From: Sambucus nigra
Taxonomy: Eukaryota > Streptophyta > Magnoliopsida > Dipsacales > Adoxaceae
Assembly (NCBI GenBank): GCA_949130495.1
Contig: OX422211.1
Coordinates: 335,638,504-335,702,503, forward strand
Direction: 5' to 3'
Length of the DNA stretch: 64,000 nucleotides
The position numbers were made by a program, and so were the translations under genes. The notes beneath the pieces are model-generated. The model was not told the DNA's origin. It saw only the letters and a list, made by a program, of their open reading frames with translations, and searched no databases. Positions 23,001 through 35,873 of the stretch are shown one piece after another; within the stretch, counting starts at the first letter, position 1; every line of letters starts with the position of its first letter.

Positions 23001-24347
23001 TCAGATGAGGGGCGATAATCCATACATAAGTGTGCAATTAGAATAGCACGCCCTAACTTGATTGGAAGGCTGTGGGAAGCCATTCAAGAACTGGTATTCC
23101 TTGAATATAGTAGAATTTAATTGTTATGAAGCACACCCGGAGCGGAGTTGTTATTAGTCAAGTGTGAGAGCGACTCACACATATAAAGAGTAATGATGTT
23201 AGTATAGTATAAGAGATCCAGAAGTGCGCTTCGTGGAGAGAAGAGCACGGGTGGAACTTTTAGCATACTACAAGGAAGGAAGGGGAGTATTACGTGTCAC
23301 TTAATGTGAGACATTTCAAGGGAAGAATCGATGTTTAGCGAGACTTAGTGAGTAGTCTCTACATGCACTGCCCATAGGTAAGGTTTGGTTGAAAGAGGAG
23401 AATCAACCAAATAATTTTGTGTTTATCGAAAATTCCTGAAATTGGAAGAGGTTGGTAAAGTCGGTAAAGTTCTTGGATGGGTTGCCATCCTCAAAACAAG
23501 ATCAAGGGTTTATACCGAACATGTGAATTAAGTCGCCGAGAAGGAAGTGATTGATATTCCTTTGGGCTGGCTTACAATATTAACTAGTATGCCCCAGACT
23601 TCCTTTGAAAGGAAGGATCGCGCTAGTGCATGGTCCGGCGCAGTATAAATTTCTGAATCAGGATGAGATTGGTGAATCCCACCTTTGATATGGGATTTCA
23701 GGAACCAGCGGAGATAATATTTCATTTCAAGTAGGATGTATCACCCTTAGCCAGGGAATAAGCGCATGGTGATTAAAGATTAGTGGAGCCACGTGAAGGA
23801 GATTTTGGAATCTTGGTACGATGATTTCAAGAATGCTCTGTAGAAGCACTCGTACCTGTTTGTCGCGTATGAGGTACTTATTAAGGTTTTGTTATGGAAG
23901 AACCTCGACTATTCTCCTTACGTATGTTTAGAGGAGAGTAGATAATCAGAATTTTTGGATCGGTCGAGAAAATATCCGATAACTATGGTAGAATTCCACG
24001 ACTGTTTTAGACGAGCAAGAGTGATCAAATGTTCGTAATATTTTCTCAGAATGGGAGTTTTGTATATGAATAAATCCGAGTATTTGTCATGTAGTGAGGT
24101 GCGGCCTCCTAATGATAGTGAGATAATGAAATGTATAACGTACAAGCGTGACCTATGCGAATGTTGTCGGTTGGGAGCACAATGTGAAGTGTCTCCAAAG
24201 AGAATGCAAAACAATGTTACTGTGAAGAAAGGGCTATAGTGATTGAGCGACGTAATGTGTAGTTAGTTTGTGTACGGAAAAGGATATCCAGAATTGTGCT
24301 ACATGATAGGCCTTATTTTCCGAATTTCGGGACGAAATTCAGTTATT
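20031..24347 (+). other. Non-coding interior of the LARD-like element
   Basis: Every frame is closed often; the longest runs are under 100 codons and match nothing I know. A leader-like start (near 20315, MAREATTRKATKVQQ and stop) is the only gag-like hint. I looked for YVDD, TDxGxQF, HPQTDGQ and CCHC patterns and found none. The base composition is moderate in GC, unlike simple decay of an AT-rich spacer. Confidence 0.7.
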
Positions 24348-24357
24348 AGGGGGGAAG
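24348..24357 (+). other. Polypurine tract
   Basis: AGGGGGGAAG directly before the 3' LTR; primes plus-strand DNA synthesis in LTR elements. Confidence 0.85.
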
Positions 24358-24359
24358 TA

Positions 24360-27300
24360 TGTTATAACCCGTATTTTTATAGCTTTTAAATTATGGGATT
24401 TATTAAATTTAATTGAGATAAATTAATTTAATTTTAATCCGGAATGTTGCTTTAAATATTTACTAGCGTGACGAGAGTTAGTAATTATTGGAAATTTGTT
24501 ATATGTTGAATATTACTGGATGAGTATAGTAATACATGAGATTTATTGTTATAATATTGTCACGTGTGAATAAAATGACAATTATGGAAATTTAAGTCGG
24601 GACGCGCCTGTGTCGTGTCGGGACTAAATGTTGATTAATAAGTGAATATTTTATAAGTTGTTCGTATGGTCGTTTTGAGTGCGCCAACGTGTCCGAAAGG
24701 GTCGAGATAGTCAGAAAAGTGTACCCGGGGGTTTAGTTTGGGTCTCAGGGCGTTTTTAGGCCCAATTAGTACCCCGGGAGGGCGTTTTGGACATTTCACA
24801 ATTATGGGTAATTAAACCTACGAAAATTAAAAGGGTTATATAAGATATCTAGGTTATCTTCTAGGGTTAGAACAACCAAAGACAAATGACGGCCATTAGA
24901 GAGGAAGAGGAGAAGCTCTCCAAGGAGTTCTAGGCCAAGAACACCTCCGATTGCACCGCCGTCACCACCAACGCGTAGATCGCGAGACGGGGAATGAAAC
25001 CACACCAATTTCGGCACCAAACCAGATTTCTAAAAAATTTCAGGCAAGTGTTTATCTTTCTTATTTCGTTGATGCATCTTTCCTATTGGTTTATGAATGA
25101 TTAGGATGAATTGTATGGAAGAAAAACCCAATTTGAGATAGGAAATTGCATGTAGTGATGACTTAAATGATATTTTAGAAACCCTTTGTCATGTAAAGGA
25201 TTAAGAGTTTGATTAAGAAAAGAGTTCTAATTAGATACAAACACTAAATTTTTTATTCCGGATGATCGAACCATTGGAATCGCTTGAAATTCTAACATGT
25301 TGTAGCTAACGGCGAGACAGGACTGCTGCCAAAAATTCAGCTTGATCGAACGGTCGGATTTCTAAAAATATTATTTTTACTAGAGAGTTTTATGTTTTGA
25401 GGACTCTTAGAGAATTTTATATTTTGAGGACTCTTAGAGAGTTTTATATTTTGATGACTCTTAGAGAGTTTTATATTTTGAGGACTCTTCTAAATAAAAA
25501 AAAATTCAATTAAAACTCCATTTTTAATTCCGATTTCGAAACCATTTGAAATTCTCATCTTTGAAAATAAAATTCAAAATCCTTTAATGTAAGGCGAAAT
25601 GTATATTTTTGGGATATCTTACATGAGGGACAATGTAAGTATATGTTAAAGAGAGAGAGACACGTAAGAGAGTTACTTTGGGACAAATGTGTATACCTAC
25701 TGAATTTTATACTTGGGAGGATAGAATCCGTGAGCGTGATGTAGTAAGTGGAAAAGTTCCTCAAATTAAAATAAGATGTGAATGGTTATACGTGATAACT
25801 AAATAATGAGAAATAAATACAAATGTCGTAATTATGGGAATTGAGAATTTACCCATTATTGAAATGGTAATGTTAGTATAGTTATATGATTGTGTATGCA
25901 TATACTATCTATGTGTGAAAATCATGCCCACGCTACTTGCTATCCCTGAGGTTTCCGCGCTGGGACAGTCTTATCTCGATGGGACCTTTATGGGGGATAT
26001 TGACTTGTACCCTAGAAGATAGATATCCTTGGTACAGGCTATCGGAATGATAGTTCAGACGGTCCTAAGAGATGCGGGTATGTGCTTTCCTCTTAGAGAC
26101 TTGGAATCTATGCTTCACCTCATTTTGTTTGTGTATAGGTATACTTGGTACAGGCTATCGCAGTGATAGTTCAGACGGTCCTGAGAGACTTGGAATCTAT
26201 ACTTTATCTCAATATTGTTTGAGCATGTGTTGATACAGTTCAAGAGTGATTCCGAATCTGTATTCCCTTAGTACGAGTGATACGGGGATTGGATAGTAGA
26301 GTATGCCCGCACCATAGTTGTTATTTGGGGTGCTGTTGTGATATATATATATATATATATTTTATGAGTAGTTAATATATATATGAAATTCTGAAATCTG
26401 GAACTGCCTACTGTGATGAGACATGTAGGACATGGTTGATGACTCAAATTGTAAATACTTGTTTTGAGAAAGTATAATATGACACTGGAAAACTTTATTG
26501 ATTTATAAAGTTAAAAATGAGAACTTTGGTTGCTAATTGAAATATCCTTTTCGAACAATTGAATCGTTAAATTTTGAATCTTACGAGTAAGCTAAGATAA
26601 GTTAAATCATTGGGAAGATTAGTGCGATAAATGATAAGACAAACCGTTGGGAAGGTTAGTGCGATAGGTGTGCACATTAAAAGAGAGGTGATAATTCCTC
26701 AAGAGAGTGACGCACTAATATGTTGTTGCATTGTCCTGTATCAATTTAAATACTTGCTAAACAAATTTTAAATCATATACACTATCGGGCTCTGACCCGT
26801 TTCTCTCTCTCTCTCTCTCTCTTGTATATATATGTATGTATTACAGGTGCCCAGCCACAGGGGCGTCTTGCTTAGGATCTCTTGGAAGGAACGCGCTGCA
26901 GCTTAGGTGGAAGTTGCAGGACTCTTTATTAGACGACTTCGTTCATTCGGATCCACTCTTAGTACTTTCATCTAGTTGGGCATGTGCAGCTCTTTCCATT
27001 ATTCCGTTGTTATTGGACATTTGTATTTCAGTTATTTCCAGTATTGTTACTATGGGATTTATTCAGTTTGGATGTGTGACTTTAGATTTCGTATGTTGAC
27101 ATTCGATTGACGAATGTATTAAATTAATTGGATTATGTTGCAGAATTTAATGTGGTGTGATTCTTACTTATTGAATGTCGTTAATAAAATAAATGATTTT
27201 TCTTTAAATAAAATTTGGAAAGTATGTATGAACATGGTTTTGACACTTAGCTTAATTAATTAGGATGTTAAATTGGAAAAAATTATTTTTCGACAGTGAT

Positions 27301-27382
27301 GCTAAGAATGGACCAACTGTTCACCTTGATTTAATTTAATAAAGGAGTGATAGCCCGGTATTTAATTAGGCGGGGTGTCACA
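24360..27382 (+). repeat. 3' LTR (3023 bp)
   Basis: Begins TGTTATAACCCG and ends GGTGTCACA. It matches the left LTR along its length. Most differences seen are single transitions such as C/T and G/A, plus the shorter (AT)n run. Confidence 0.95.
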
Positions 27383-27387
27383 CACGC
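27383..27387. repeat. Target site duplication CACGC (right)
   Basis: Perfect match to 16936-16940. Confidence 0.9.
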
Positions 27388-28550
27388 ACAATTGTTTCTC
27401 CTTCATAAAACATCTAACTAACATATATATAAATGAATCATCCTTCTTTCTATGTACAGAATAAAACCAGCCCCTCAAATTACCTTTTTGTGCACATTTA
27501 GCATTAATATTGGGATTGATAAATAATTCTTTTCCTTTTTTCATCCTTCATATGCATTTATGCAGTGATCACTTGCTTGCGTTCGACAAATGAATCTTGT
27601 ATCACCACCATTTACTAATCTCATTCATTTTTAAGCAACTACCAAAGACTCCTTTTGAAATACACTTTCCCATCCCGTCCTTGCACAAAAGAATGAAATA
27701 TGTAATCGAACATTTGTCTTGATACTTTTTGTAATTGTAATGTACTATAACTTTATGTGATTCTTTTAGTTAAATTGAAAGAATTCAGAATTTGATACAT
27801 CTTTTTTGAATGTTGGTTGTTCGACAAAATGTGCATGTGAATATTTTAAAGATCATGGATGGTTCAATCTAACATAGATTAAGTTGTTAATGCATGTGAA
27901 TTAGTAGACATTATACATAGTGTCGAATGTATACTTTTATTTCTAACTCTACAATCTTTGATCTATTTAATATCCTTTCTATTTATATTTTCGAATCGTT
28001 AACTTTTTGCTTTTTTTTTCTTAGGTTATTCTACAATCTTTGATCTAATGAACATCCTTTGTGGTGACCACAAAGGAGGATGCAGAAGATGTAATGGGAA
28101 GTACTCTCAGGGATTATGGACACCTATAAATTTCCCATCGTAAAAGTCTCAACCTTGAAGCCTTCTTTCGCTACCCCTCTTTTCTGACGTTAATTCTCCT
28201 CTCTCTCTCCCTCTCCCAAGGTAACAAATATTTATCTATTTTATATTCATATTCATGTGAACTGGACATACTTCTTTTAATGAAGTGTTTATTTTTATTT
28301 TGGGTTACTATGATTAACATAATTTCATCTAGTTAAGTAACCAAGGAGGATAATTTATACACTTATAACAGAGCAAGACTAATAAGTTTTGAAAACTAGT
28401 ATATATGTATAAATACTAGTAAGGCTTCTTTTGCAGCCATTGCTGAAAATAATGATATCATCAACAAAATGGATTTGTCCAAGTGAATCTAGATTGAATT
28501 TGACTTAAGTGGATTTCTGTCTCTTAAGTGGATTTATGTCTCTTTAGTTC
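27388..28550. other. CACTA interior right of the LTR element
   Basis: No long frame. A 32-base phrase around TCTACAATCTTTGATCTA occurs twice (27949 and 28030). Near 28055 a hairpin CTTTGTGGTGACCACAAAG lies in a 31-codon frame (MNILCGDHKGGCRRCNGKYS). A CT-rich stretch ends CTCCCAAG|GTAACAA near 28222, another donor-like site. Nothing here matches a known gene. Confidence 0.4.
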
Positions 28551-28556
28551 TAACAA

Positions 28557-31500
28557 GCCGTTAAAGGGTGAAAACCCAAACCAGCTCCCAAACGACCCCG
28601 TAAGAGGCACGAACACCTCAAAAGGGACCAATGTAACTTATAGGAACTGACCCCGTAATCCCAGGTCTCCCGATTTGAGAATATGACGATAATTGGAAAA
28701 AATAACACTTAAACTTAAAAAAAAGCCATTAAAGGCTGAAAACCCAAACCAACCCCCAAATGACCCCGTAGGAGGCATGAACACCTCGCGCAGGACAAAT
28801 ATAACTTGTAGGAATTGACCGAGTAGTCCCGGGTCTCCCGATTTGAGAATACGACGATAATTTATAAAAATTAACACTTAGACTTAAAAACAAGCCGTTA
28901 AAGGGTGAAAACCCAAACCAGTCCCCAAATGACCCCTTAAGAGTCACGAACACCTCGCATGGGACCAATGTAACTTGTAGGAATTGACCGCGTAGTCCCG
29001 AATCTTTCGGTTTGAGAATATGATGATAATTTGCAAACATCAACACTTAAACTTAAAAACAAGTCATTAAAGGGTGAAAACCCAAACCAACCCCCAAACG
29101 ACCCGTAAGAGGCACGAATACCTCGTACATGACCAATGTAACTTGTAGGAACTGACCGCGTAGTCCTGGGTCTCCCGGTTTGAGAATATGACGATAATTT
29201 GCAAAAATCACACTTATACTTAAAAACAAGTCGTTAAAGGGTGAAAACCCAAACCAGCCCCCAAACGACCCCGTAAGAGCCACGAACACCTCACACGGGA
29301 CCAATGTAACTTGTAGGAACTGACCGCGTTGTCTCGGGTCTCCCAGTTTGATAATATGATGATAATTTGCAAAAATTAACACTTAAACTTAAAAACAAGC
29401 CGTTAAAGGGTGAAAACCCAAACCAGCCCCCAAACGACCCTGTAGGAGGCACGGACACCTCGCGCGGGACAAATATAACTTGTAGGAACTGACTGCGTAG
29501 TCTCGGGTCTTCTGGTTTGCGAATACGATGATAATTTGTAAAAATCAACACTTAAACTTAAAAAAAAGCCGTTAGATGGTGAAAACCCAAACTAGCCCCC
29601 AAACGACCCCGTAGGAGGCACGAACATCTCGCACGGGACCAATATAACTTGTAGGAACTGACCGCGTAATCTCGGGTCTCCCGATTTGAGAATATGATGA
29701 TAATTTGTAAAAATCAACACTTAAACTTAAAAACAAGCCGTTAAAGGGTGAAAACCTAAACCAGCCCCCAAACGACCGTGTAGGAGGCACGAACACCTCG
29801 CACGGGACAAATATAACTTATAGGAACTGATCGCGTAGTCTCGGGTATTTTGGTTTGCGAATATGATGATAATTTGTAAAAATCAACACTTAAACTTAAA
29901 AAACAAGCCATTAGAGGGTGAAATCCCAAACTAGCCCCCAAACGACCCCGGAGGAGGCACGAACATCTCGCACTGGACCAATATAACTTGTAGGAAGTGA
30001 CCGCGTAGTCCCAGGTCTTTCGGTTTGTGAATATGACGATAATTTGCAAAAGTCAACACTTAAACCTAAAAATAATCCGTTAGAGGGTGAAAACCCAAAC
30101 CAGACCCCAAACGACCCCGTAGGAGGCATGAACACCTCGCACGGGACCAATGTAACTCTTAGGAACTGACTGCGTAGTATCGTGTCTCCCAGTTTGAGAA
30201 TACGATAATAATTTGTAAAAATCAACACTTAGACTTAAACAAGCCGTTAAAGGGTGAAAACCTAAACCAGCCCCCAAACGGACCCGTAAGAGGCACGAAC
30301 AACTCACACATGACTAATGTAACTTGTAGGAACTTACCGCGTAGTTCCGGGTCTCTCGATTTGAGAATACGATGATAATTTGCAAAAATCAACACTTAGA
30401 CTTAAAAATAAGTCGTTAAAGGGTGAAAACCTAAACCAGCCCCCAAATGGACCCATAAGAGGTACGAACACCTGACACGGGACCAATGTAACTTGTACGA
30501 ACTAATCGCATAGTCACGGGTCTCCCAGTTTGAGAATACGATGATAAATTGCAAAAATAACCGCTTAGACGTAAAAACAAGCTGTTGAAGGGTGAAAACT
30601 CAAACCAGCCCCGTAAGAGGCACGAACACCTCGCACGTGACCAATGTAACTTGTACAAATTGCCCGCGTGGTCTCGGTTCTCCCAGTTTGAGAATATGAC
30701 GATAATTTGAAAAAATAATACTTAGACTTAAAAACACGTCGTTAAAGGGTGAAACCCAAATCAATCTCCAAATGGCCCGTAAGAGGCACATACACCTCAC
30801 ACGGGACCAATGTAACTTGTAGAAACTGATCGCATAGTCCCGGGTCTCCCCGTTTGAGAATATGACGATAATTTGCAAAAATCAACACTTAAACTTAAAA
30901 ATAGGCCGTTAAAGGGTGAAAACCTAAACCAACCCCAAACGAACTCGTAAGAGGCACGAACACCTCACACAGGACCAATGTAACTTGTAGGAACTGATCG
31001 TGTAGTCACGGGTCTCCCGATTTGAGAATATGATGATAATTTCCAAAAATAACACTTAGACTTAAAAACAGGCCGTTAAAGTGTGAAAACCTAAACCAGC
31101 CACCAAACGCCCCCGTAGGAGGCACGAACACCTCACATGGGACCAATGTAACTTTTAGAAACTGACCGCGTAGTTTTGGGTCTTCCAATTTGAGAATACG
31201 ACGATAATTTGTAAAAATCAACACTTAGACTTAAAAACAAGCTGTTAAAGGGTGAAAACCTAAACTAGCCCCCAAACGGACCCGTTAGAGGCACGAACAC
31301 CTCGCATGGGACCAATGTCACTTATAGGAACTGATCGAGTAGTCACGGATCTCCTGGTTAGAGAATATGACGATAATTTACAAAAATAACACGTAAAAAT
31401 AGGCTGTTTGAGGGTGAAAACCAAAACTAGCTCCCAAACGGATCCGTAAGAGGCACGAACACCTCGCATGGGACCAATGTAACTTGTACGAACTGACTGC

Positions 31501-31790
31501 GTAGTCGCGGGTCTCCCGGTTTGAGAATAGAATGATAAGTTGCAAAAATAACACTTAGAGTTAAAAACAGGTCGTTAAAGGGTGAAAATCTAAACCAACC
31601 CCCAAACGGACCCGTAAGAGGCACGAACACCTCGCATGGGACCAATGTAACTTGTACGAACTGATTGCGTAGTCACGGGTCTCCCAGTTTGAGAATATGA
31701 CAATAATTTTCAAAAATCAACACTTAAACTCAAAAATAGGTCGTTAAAGGGTGAAAACTAAAACCAACCCTCAAAAAGGCTGTTGAGAAT
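28557..31790. repeat. Satellite-like array, about 168-bp unit, about 20 copies
   Basis: GTTAAAGGGTGAAAACC recurs about every 160-172 bases from 28559 to 31741. Other fixed landmarks are CACGAACACCTC, CCAATGTAACTTGTAGGAAC and TTTGAGAATA. Units differ by point changes and small indels. One minus-strand frame of the unit lacks stops, so each stretch between indels gives a frame of 70-110 codons with GWFGFSPFNGLFLSLS as the repeated core. That openness follows from the unit sequence and does not prove translation. The array lies inside the CACTA-like element, just before its last exon-like segment. Confidence 0.93.
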
Positions 31791-31902
31791 ATAATAATAG
31801 TTGTGACTCCTATATGCAATTTATCTACTTGAATACGATTTTTTTTTAAAATGACTTGGTTACTAATATCGTATCTTTTTTGTGTCTTATTTTTTTTTGT
31901 AG

Positions 31903-32135
31903 GATGACATTCGATCGCTAGCTTTTATCCACTTGGAGCGCACGAAGAAGTGAATGCTTTACAACAAGGGGATTATTTATTTAGAGTCGTTAATATTCAG
32001 GATTCTATTCTTTATGTTATGACCGAGCAGGGTTTAGTAGTTTTATTATTTACTTTTATGGCCGTAGTGGCTATAGTAGTTTTATTGTCGACTTTTATGG
32101 CCGTGCGGGCTTTATATGGGCAGATTTTATGTTAG
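31903..32135 (+). other. Putative last exon of CACTA gene
   Basis: Preceded by a long T tract and TTTTTTTTGTAG, a good 3' splice site. A frame runs from about 31950 to TAG at 32133-32135, with HMNALQQGDY-like start and LVVLLFTFMAV, repeated as IVVLLSTFMAV by a 42-base internal duplication. It lies 230 bases before the right subterminal repeats, where CACTA genes usually end. Family not recognised. Confidence 0.35.
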
Positions 32136-32367
32136 CAGTTTTTGGAATGCTAAAAAAATAGAGGTAACTCTGCCCAATTTTTTTTGATCCGGGAACTATT
32201 AGCTCTTGTAATTTTTTGAAGTTTGTATGCACATTAGTTTATCAATAACATGCGATATTCATAATTTGTGAAGTTTTTGGATTTTTTTTTTGTAAATAAT
32301 AAATATTTATCCTATCAGATTTGGAATTTGCAAAATTTCCAGATTTGTTTCCTATTATTATTTTTTT

Positions 32368-32755
32368 TATTAATTGAAAAATCTGGCATGGTTTTCAACC
32401 GTGCCAAAACCGTGGCAATTTATAAAATGGGAACGCTTATAAAACAATCTGGCACGCTTTATAACCGTTCCAAAAGCGTGCTAGAAAATAGACAATTTTG
32501 CATGGTTTCGGCATGTGCCAAAAGCATGCCAGATTTAACATCTAGCACGATTCAAAAGCGTGTCAAAAGCGTGCCAGATAAAAAAACTGGCACAGTTTAA
32601 AAGCGTGCCAAATGCGTGCCAGTTTAGGAAATCTGGCACGATTTTAAACCGAGCCAGAAAATCTGGCACCCCTGATTCTGGCACGATTTTGCACCGTACC
32701 AGATTGCATCTGGCACTGTTTTAAACCATGCTAGTTTCCTGTTTTTGGTGTAGTA
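32368..32755. repeat. Right subterminal repeats of CACTA-like element
   Basis: At least a dozen copies of TCTGGCACG or CGTGCCAGA in both orientations, paired as palindromes with a TTTTAAA-type centre, end at GTTTTTGGTGTAGTA. Such arrays are the transposase-binding regions of CACTA elements. The same motif lies at 10045-10210. Confidence 0.8.
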
Positions 32756-33755
32756 ACACTGCAATTAATTAAGATTTTTAATGGTACAAGTAATATTTTT
32801 TAATGTCTAAGATCCGTGATAAAAATGTGATAAGAGTAGTTTGGGAAGACAAGTGTACTTTGTACTTCACACATATCAACACTCAAAAGTACTGTCTTCG
32901 GTTTTTTAGGTGATATGTACACAATAATATGTGTACAATGGTTAATAATAATTGCGAAACAATAAGCTAATGAGGATGGCTTTGGGTGTGTGAATGTAGG
33001 TGTGTGATCATAATCCTTAATATAATAAACTGAAAATACCTATAGACATTGAAACACGTGATTTTTCAATAGCGCAGGACAATTGGAAGCACAAAATCTT
33101 GAATAAATGTAAATTTGGGAATCATAAGACATTTATTTGAAAAAACAAAACCCATTGCCAAAATAATTTATTTGGATCATCTTTAATGTGCATTTTTATT
33201 TATAATAAGTTATATGATAACTATTTAAATTACAAAAATAAAAAGAATCAATAATGTCAATTTTTATCTTTACCTCTATTTGAAACCCTTATGCAAAAAA
33301 AATTCAAATCTTATGAAATAATAATTATGGTCAAGGTTGCATACAATTTAAGTTTAGCCTGATAATAAAATCACATATGTGTTTTAATCCTTATTATACT
33401 TTTTCTCAAACCACTTTCATTTACGCTTTATTATATAAAATTGTTAACCAATCATAATTAAGATTTTACTTTGGACCAACAAAAAAGAATAATAAGGGCA
33501 TGGTGTTGGAAAGTATTTTTTTTGTATATAATATTATGTAATTTGTGACATGGACGTCTTTAGATAAAGTTAGGATTTTTGTTATAAAAAACTTTCAAAT
33601 GCACATAACTTTTCAATTTAGTAAAACAAATAGAATGTATTTACATTAATTTTTTATATTATATTTTGTTTTGAAAAAAAAAACTTTAGTCCAATTAACT
33701 ACTCAGAATTGTGAACCCGATTTGTATAAATTTAATTTGCATATTTATATTTTAC
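32756..33755. other. AT-rich sequence, possible Helitron body
   Basis: No gene seen. It lies between the CACTA-like right end and a Helitron-like 3' terminus and could belong to that Helitron. Confidence 0.35.
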
Positions 33756-33784
33756 GCTCGCGCATCGCGCAGGTTTATAACTAG
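33756..33784 (+). mobile_element. Helitron-like 3' end
   Basis: CGCTCGCGCATCGCGCAGG forms a short GCGC/GCGC hairpin, followed by ten bases (mostly T/A) and CTAG with T next. This closely follows the usual plant Helitron 3' end. The 5' TC terminus was not found. Confidence 0.5.
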
Positions 33785-33794
33785 TATATGATTA

Positions 33795-33825
<31 letters not shown>

Positions 33826-34019
33826 CACCTACAAGGTCTATAAAGGTGTAGTGATTTAGACCTTAGATCAAGTTTACATTTTTTTTGTATTCTAAAATAT
33901 GATTAATCAAAGTTTATAGGGTATAAATATTTTATTTTTAATCCCATAAATTCAACCATTTCTTCTTCATCTCATTATCTAACCTATGGAGAGTAACCAA
34001 GATGGTGCTTATCGTAAAT

Positions 34020-34931
34020 ATTTAATAAGGAAGGTAATCGAGCCGTCATTAAGGAAAAATACACCTCTACTTTAATAGGACCTTTTAGAATACTTCAATT
34101 TTCGCTCGATGTGCTTAAATTCAGCCTCTCTGCCCTTTATTTTAACTACCTCGAAGGAAACCTTTAAGGTTTTATCCAAATGACTTAGATTGGCCTTCAA
34201 CTTTTGACTCTTCTCAACCACCCACTTTGCCTCCTTGGAAATCTTGGCAATAGCCACATTGTGTTTCTTTTCCTAATCAAAGAGATGGAGTTAGATTGTC
34301 TAAAGGGATTTCTTTAAGGCCCACATGGCATGATCAAACTTAAAAGGTATGTTCGGCCTCGTCACCCCTATCCATCATGATTAACTACAAACACAAGACA
34401 AGTGTGTGAGATCAAAGGACATAAAAAATTTGAAGAAAATAAATAATGTTTAGTGCTACTTAATAGGGAGAGAATTTTAGCATCGTGGTGGATAATCACA
34501 TCCTTTTAATTGTAAGCAATGGTCTACCGATCGAACAATAAGATGGAATGACAAAGAAATTCTATGGACACATTGATAAAAGAAATGGCGGACTCATACC
34601 TAGAGATCTCCTTCCCTTTCTTGGAGGCATCCCCTCCTTTTTTCGAACCAGATTCCGATCGAAAGCCTCATCAACCTTACTTATTTTAGGAGCATGGGCC
34701 CTTAGTTTCTTCCGTAGACAGTATTCCATATTTATGGGGGTAGATGAAACCTCTATTAATTTTCGTCTTCCCTTGGGTATATGGAGGTTTGGTCCAAGGC
34801 AATACCATATGTCCTAGCATAAAACTACTTCCCGGAGGTATGCTTGTCGGGATTTAGTTCACGTATCCATTAGGGATCTTAGACTCCTAATTATTCGTAT
34901 GTAGTAAAGGAAGTGGTAGTGTGTGTGTGTT

Positions 34932-34994
<63 letters not shown>

Positions 34995-35853
34995 ACATCA
35001 CAACAGTACCCCAGGGATGGCCATCTTCCCTAAGCTTCCACCTAATCAACCAAATCCTCTTCAAGTGAACAAATTTAATGTGAATCCTTTCACCCACGCT
35101 TATTTGGTGCACCTAGGACCATTATATGGGGGTTGACCTTATATTAGAAAATTCTTCATGTTTTTCACAAAGAATCTATGATCCTAATATTCGTTAGTGG
35201 AATTAGGGCAGTTCATAACCAAGGTGGTCTATCATTTTCTTGCCTTTAGATTATATGTACCATTAAACATTAACACCTATTGATCTAAATACCTTCTCTC
35301 GGTGATACCTAGGTTGGTGCCATACAGTTTTTTGCGGCGGTGGATGCCATTTACAATCCTGCACACAATGTATACATATTAGGCTGAACCACCTTAAGAT
35401 TCTCATAAAATCCAAGGAATATGGAATTCTGATTAAAGGTGATCCTAATCTTAACAACCATAAGATAACATGACCAATCACCTAAATATGGATGGTAGTA
35501 ATCATAGGCCACCATTTTCTATATAATAGTCACCCATTAAAGGATACAACTTCTTTTAAATTCTTTAATATTAGATTAGTTGATAATCTGCACAATATAT
35601 TTTCAAAAGAAAGTAGAACAAAAACTCCAAAAAATGAAGAGGGAATAGAAAGATCACTTATAGATATACGATGATGTCAATGAAATTTAAATTACCTTTA
35701 GCTTGCTTGAATACTTGTGAAGTGCAAAATGAAAAGTCCCCAACATTACTCAAGGTTATTTTTGGCCAAATATTATGACACGATTCTCATTGGAATTGAC
35801 ATCCTCTCCATATAGTTCTCCCAAAAAATCATTCTCTATTGTTGACATTATCT
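34020..35853 (-). pseudogene. Decayed antisense-type gene of a Tat element
   Basis: On the minus strand an ATG near 35851-35853 opens MSTIENDFLGELYGEDVNSN. Further on come a segment resembling the NKGWK...F domain near 35080 (NKRG-stop-KDSH), a basic Lys/Ser linker near 34650 (SGSKKGGDASKKGKE), and a coiled coil at 34072-34257 (KLKANLSHLDKTLKVSFEVV). That order matches the antisense gene at 38.4-40.2 kb. Many stops and shifts are present, and a 60-base (AT)n run at 34929-34990 interrupts it. The parent element would lie on the plus strand to the left, but its pol is not there, so this is a detached remnant. The left part is missing. Confidence 0.45.
34929..34990. repeat. (AT)n with short (GT)n
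   Basis: About 60 bases of simple repeat inside the decayed gene. Confidence 0.95.
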
Positions 35854-35873
35854 CGTCTATAGTAAAAGCAAAA

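Larger units (their letters stand above)
16941..27382 (+). mobile_element. Non-autonomous LTR retrotransposon (LARD-like) with 3-kb LTRs
   Basis: Two near-identical LTRs (16941-20016 and 24360-27382) flank 4.3 kb with no frame longer than 98 codons. A tRNA-iMet primer site follows the left LTR, a purine tract precedes the right one, and a perfect CACGC duplication bounds the whole. The TGTAATACCC...GTGTCACA ends and the GGGACGAAATTC...GGGGGGAAG leader into the 3' LTR are typical of chromovirus-type Ty3/gypsy elements, but no gag or pol domain can be read. The LTRs differ at only roughly 1-2 percent of positions by eye, so the insertion is fairly young while the interior lacks genes. It must have been moved by proteins of a partner element. 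It lies inside the CACTA-like element. Confidence 0.93.

Noticed and set aside
20031..24347. Hidden Ty3/gypsy pol in the LARD interior
   Set aside because: Expected RT, integrase and zinc-knuckle motifs were looked for in the plus frames and not found; only the leader-like ends are typical.
28557..31790. Series of 70-110-codon minus-strand frames as a tandem-repeat protein gene
   Set aside because: The frames restart after indels between units, with no start, splice sites or consistent frame; best treated as a satellite-like array.
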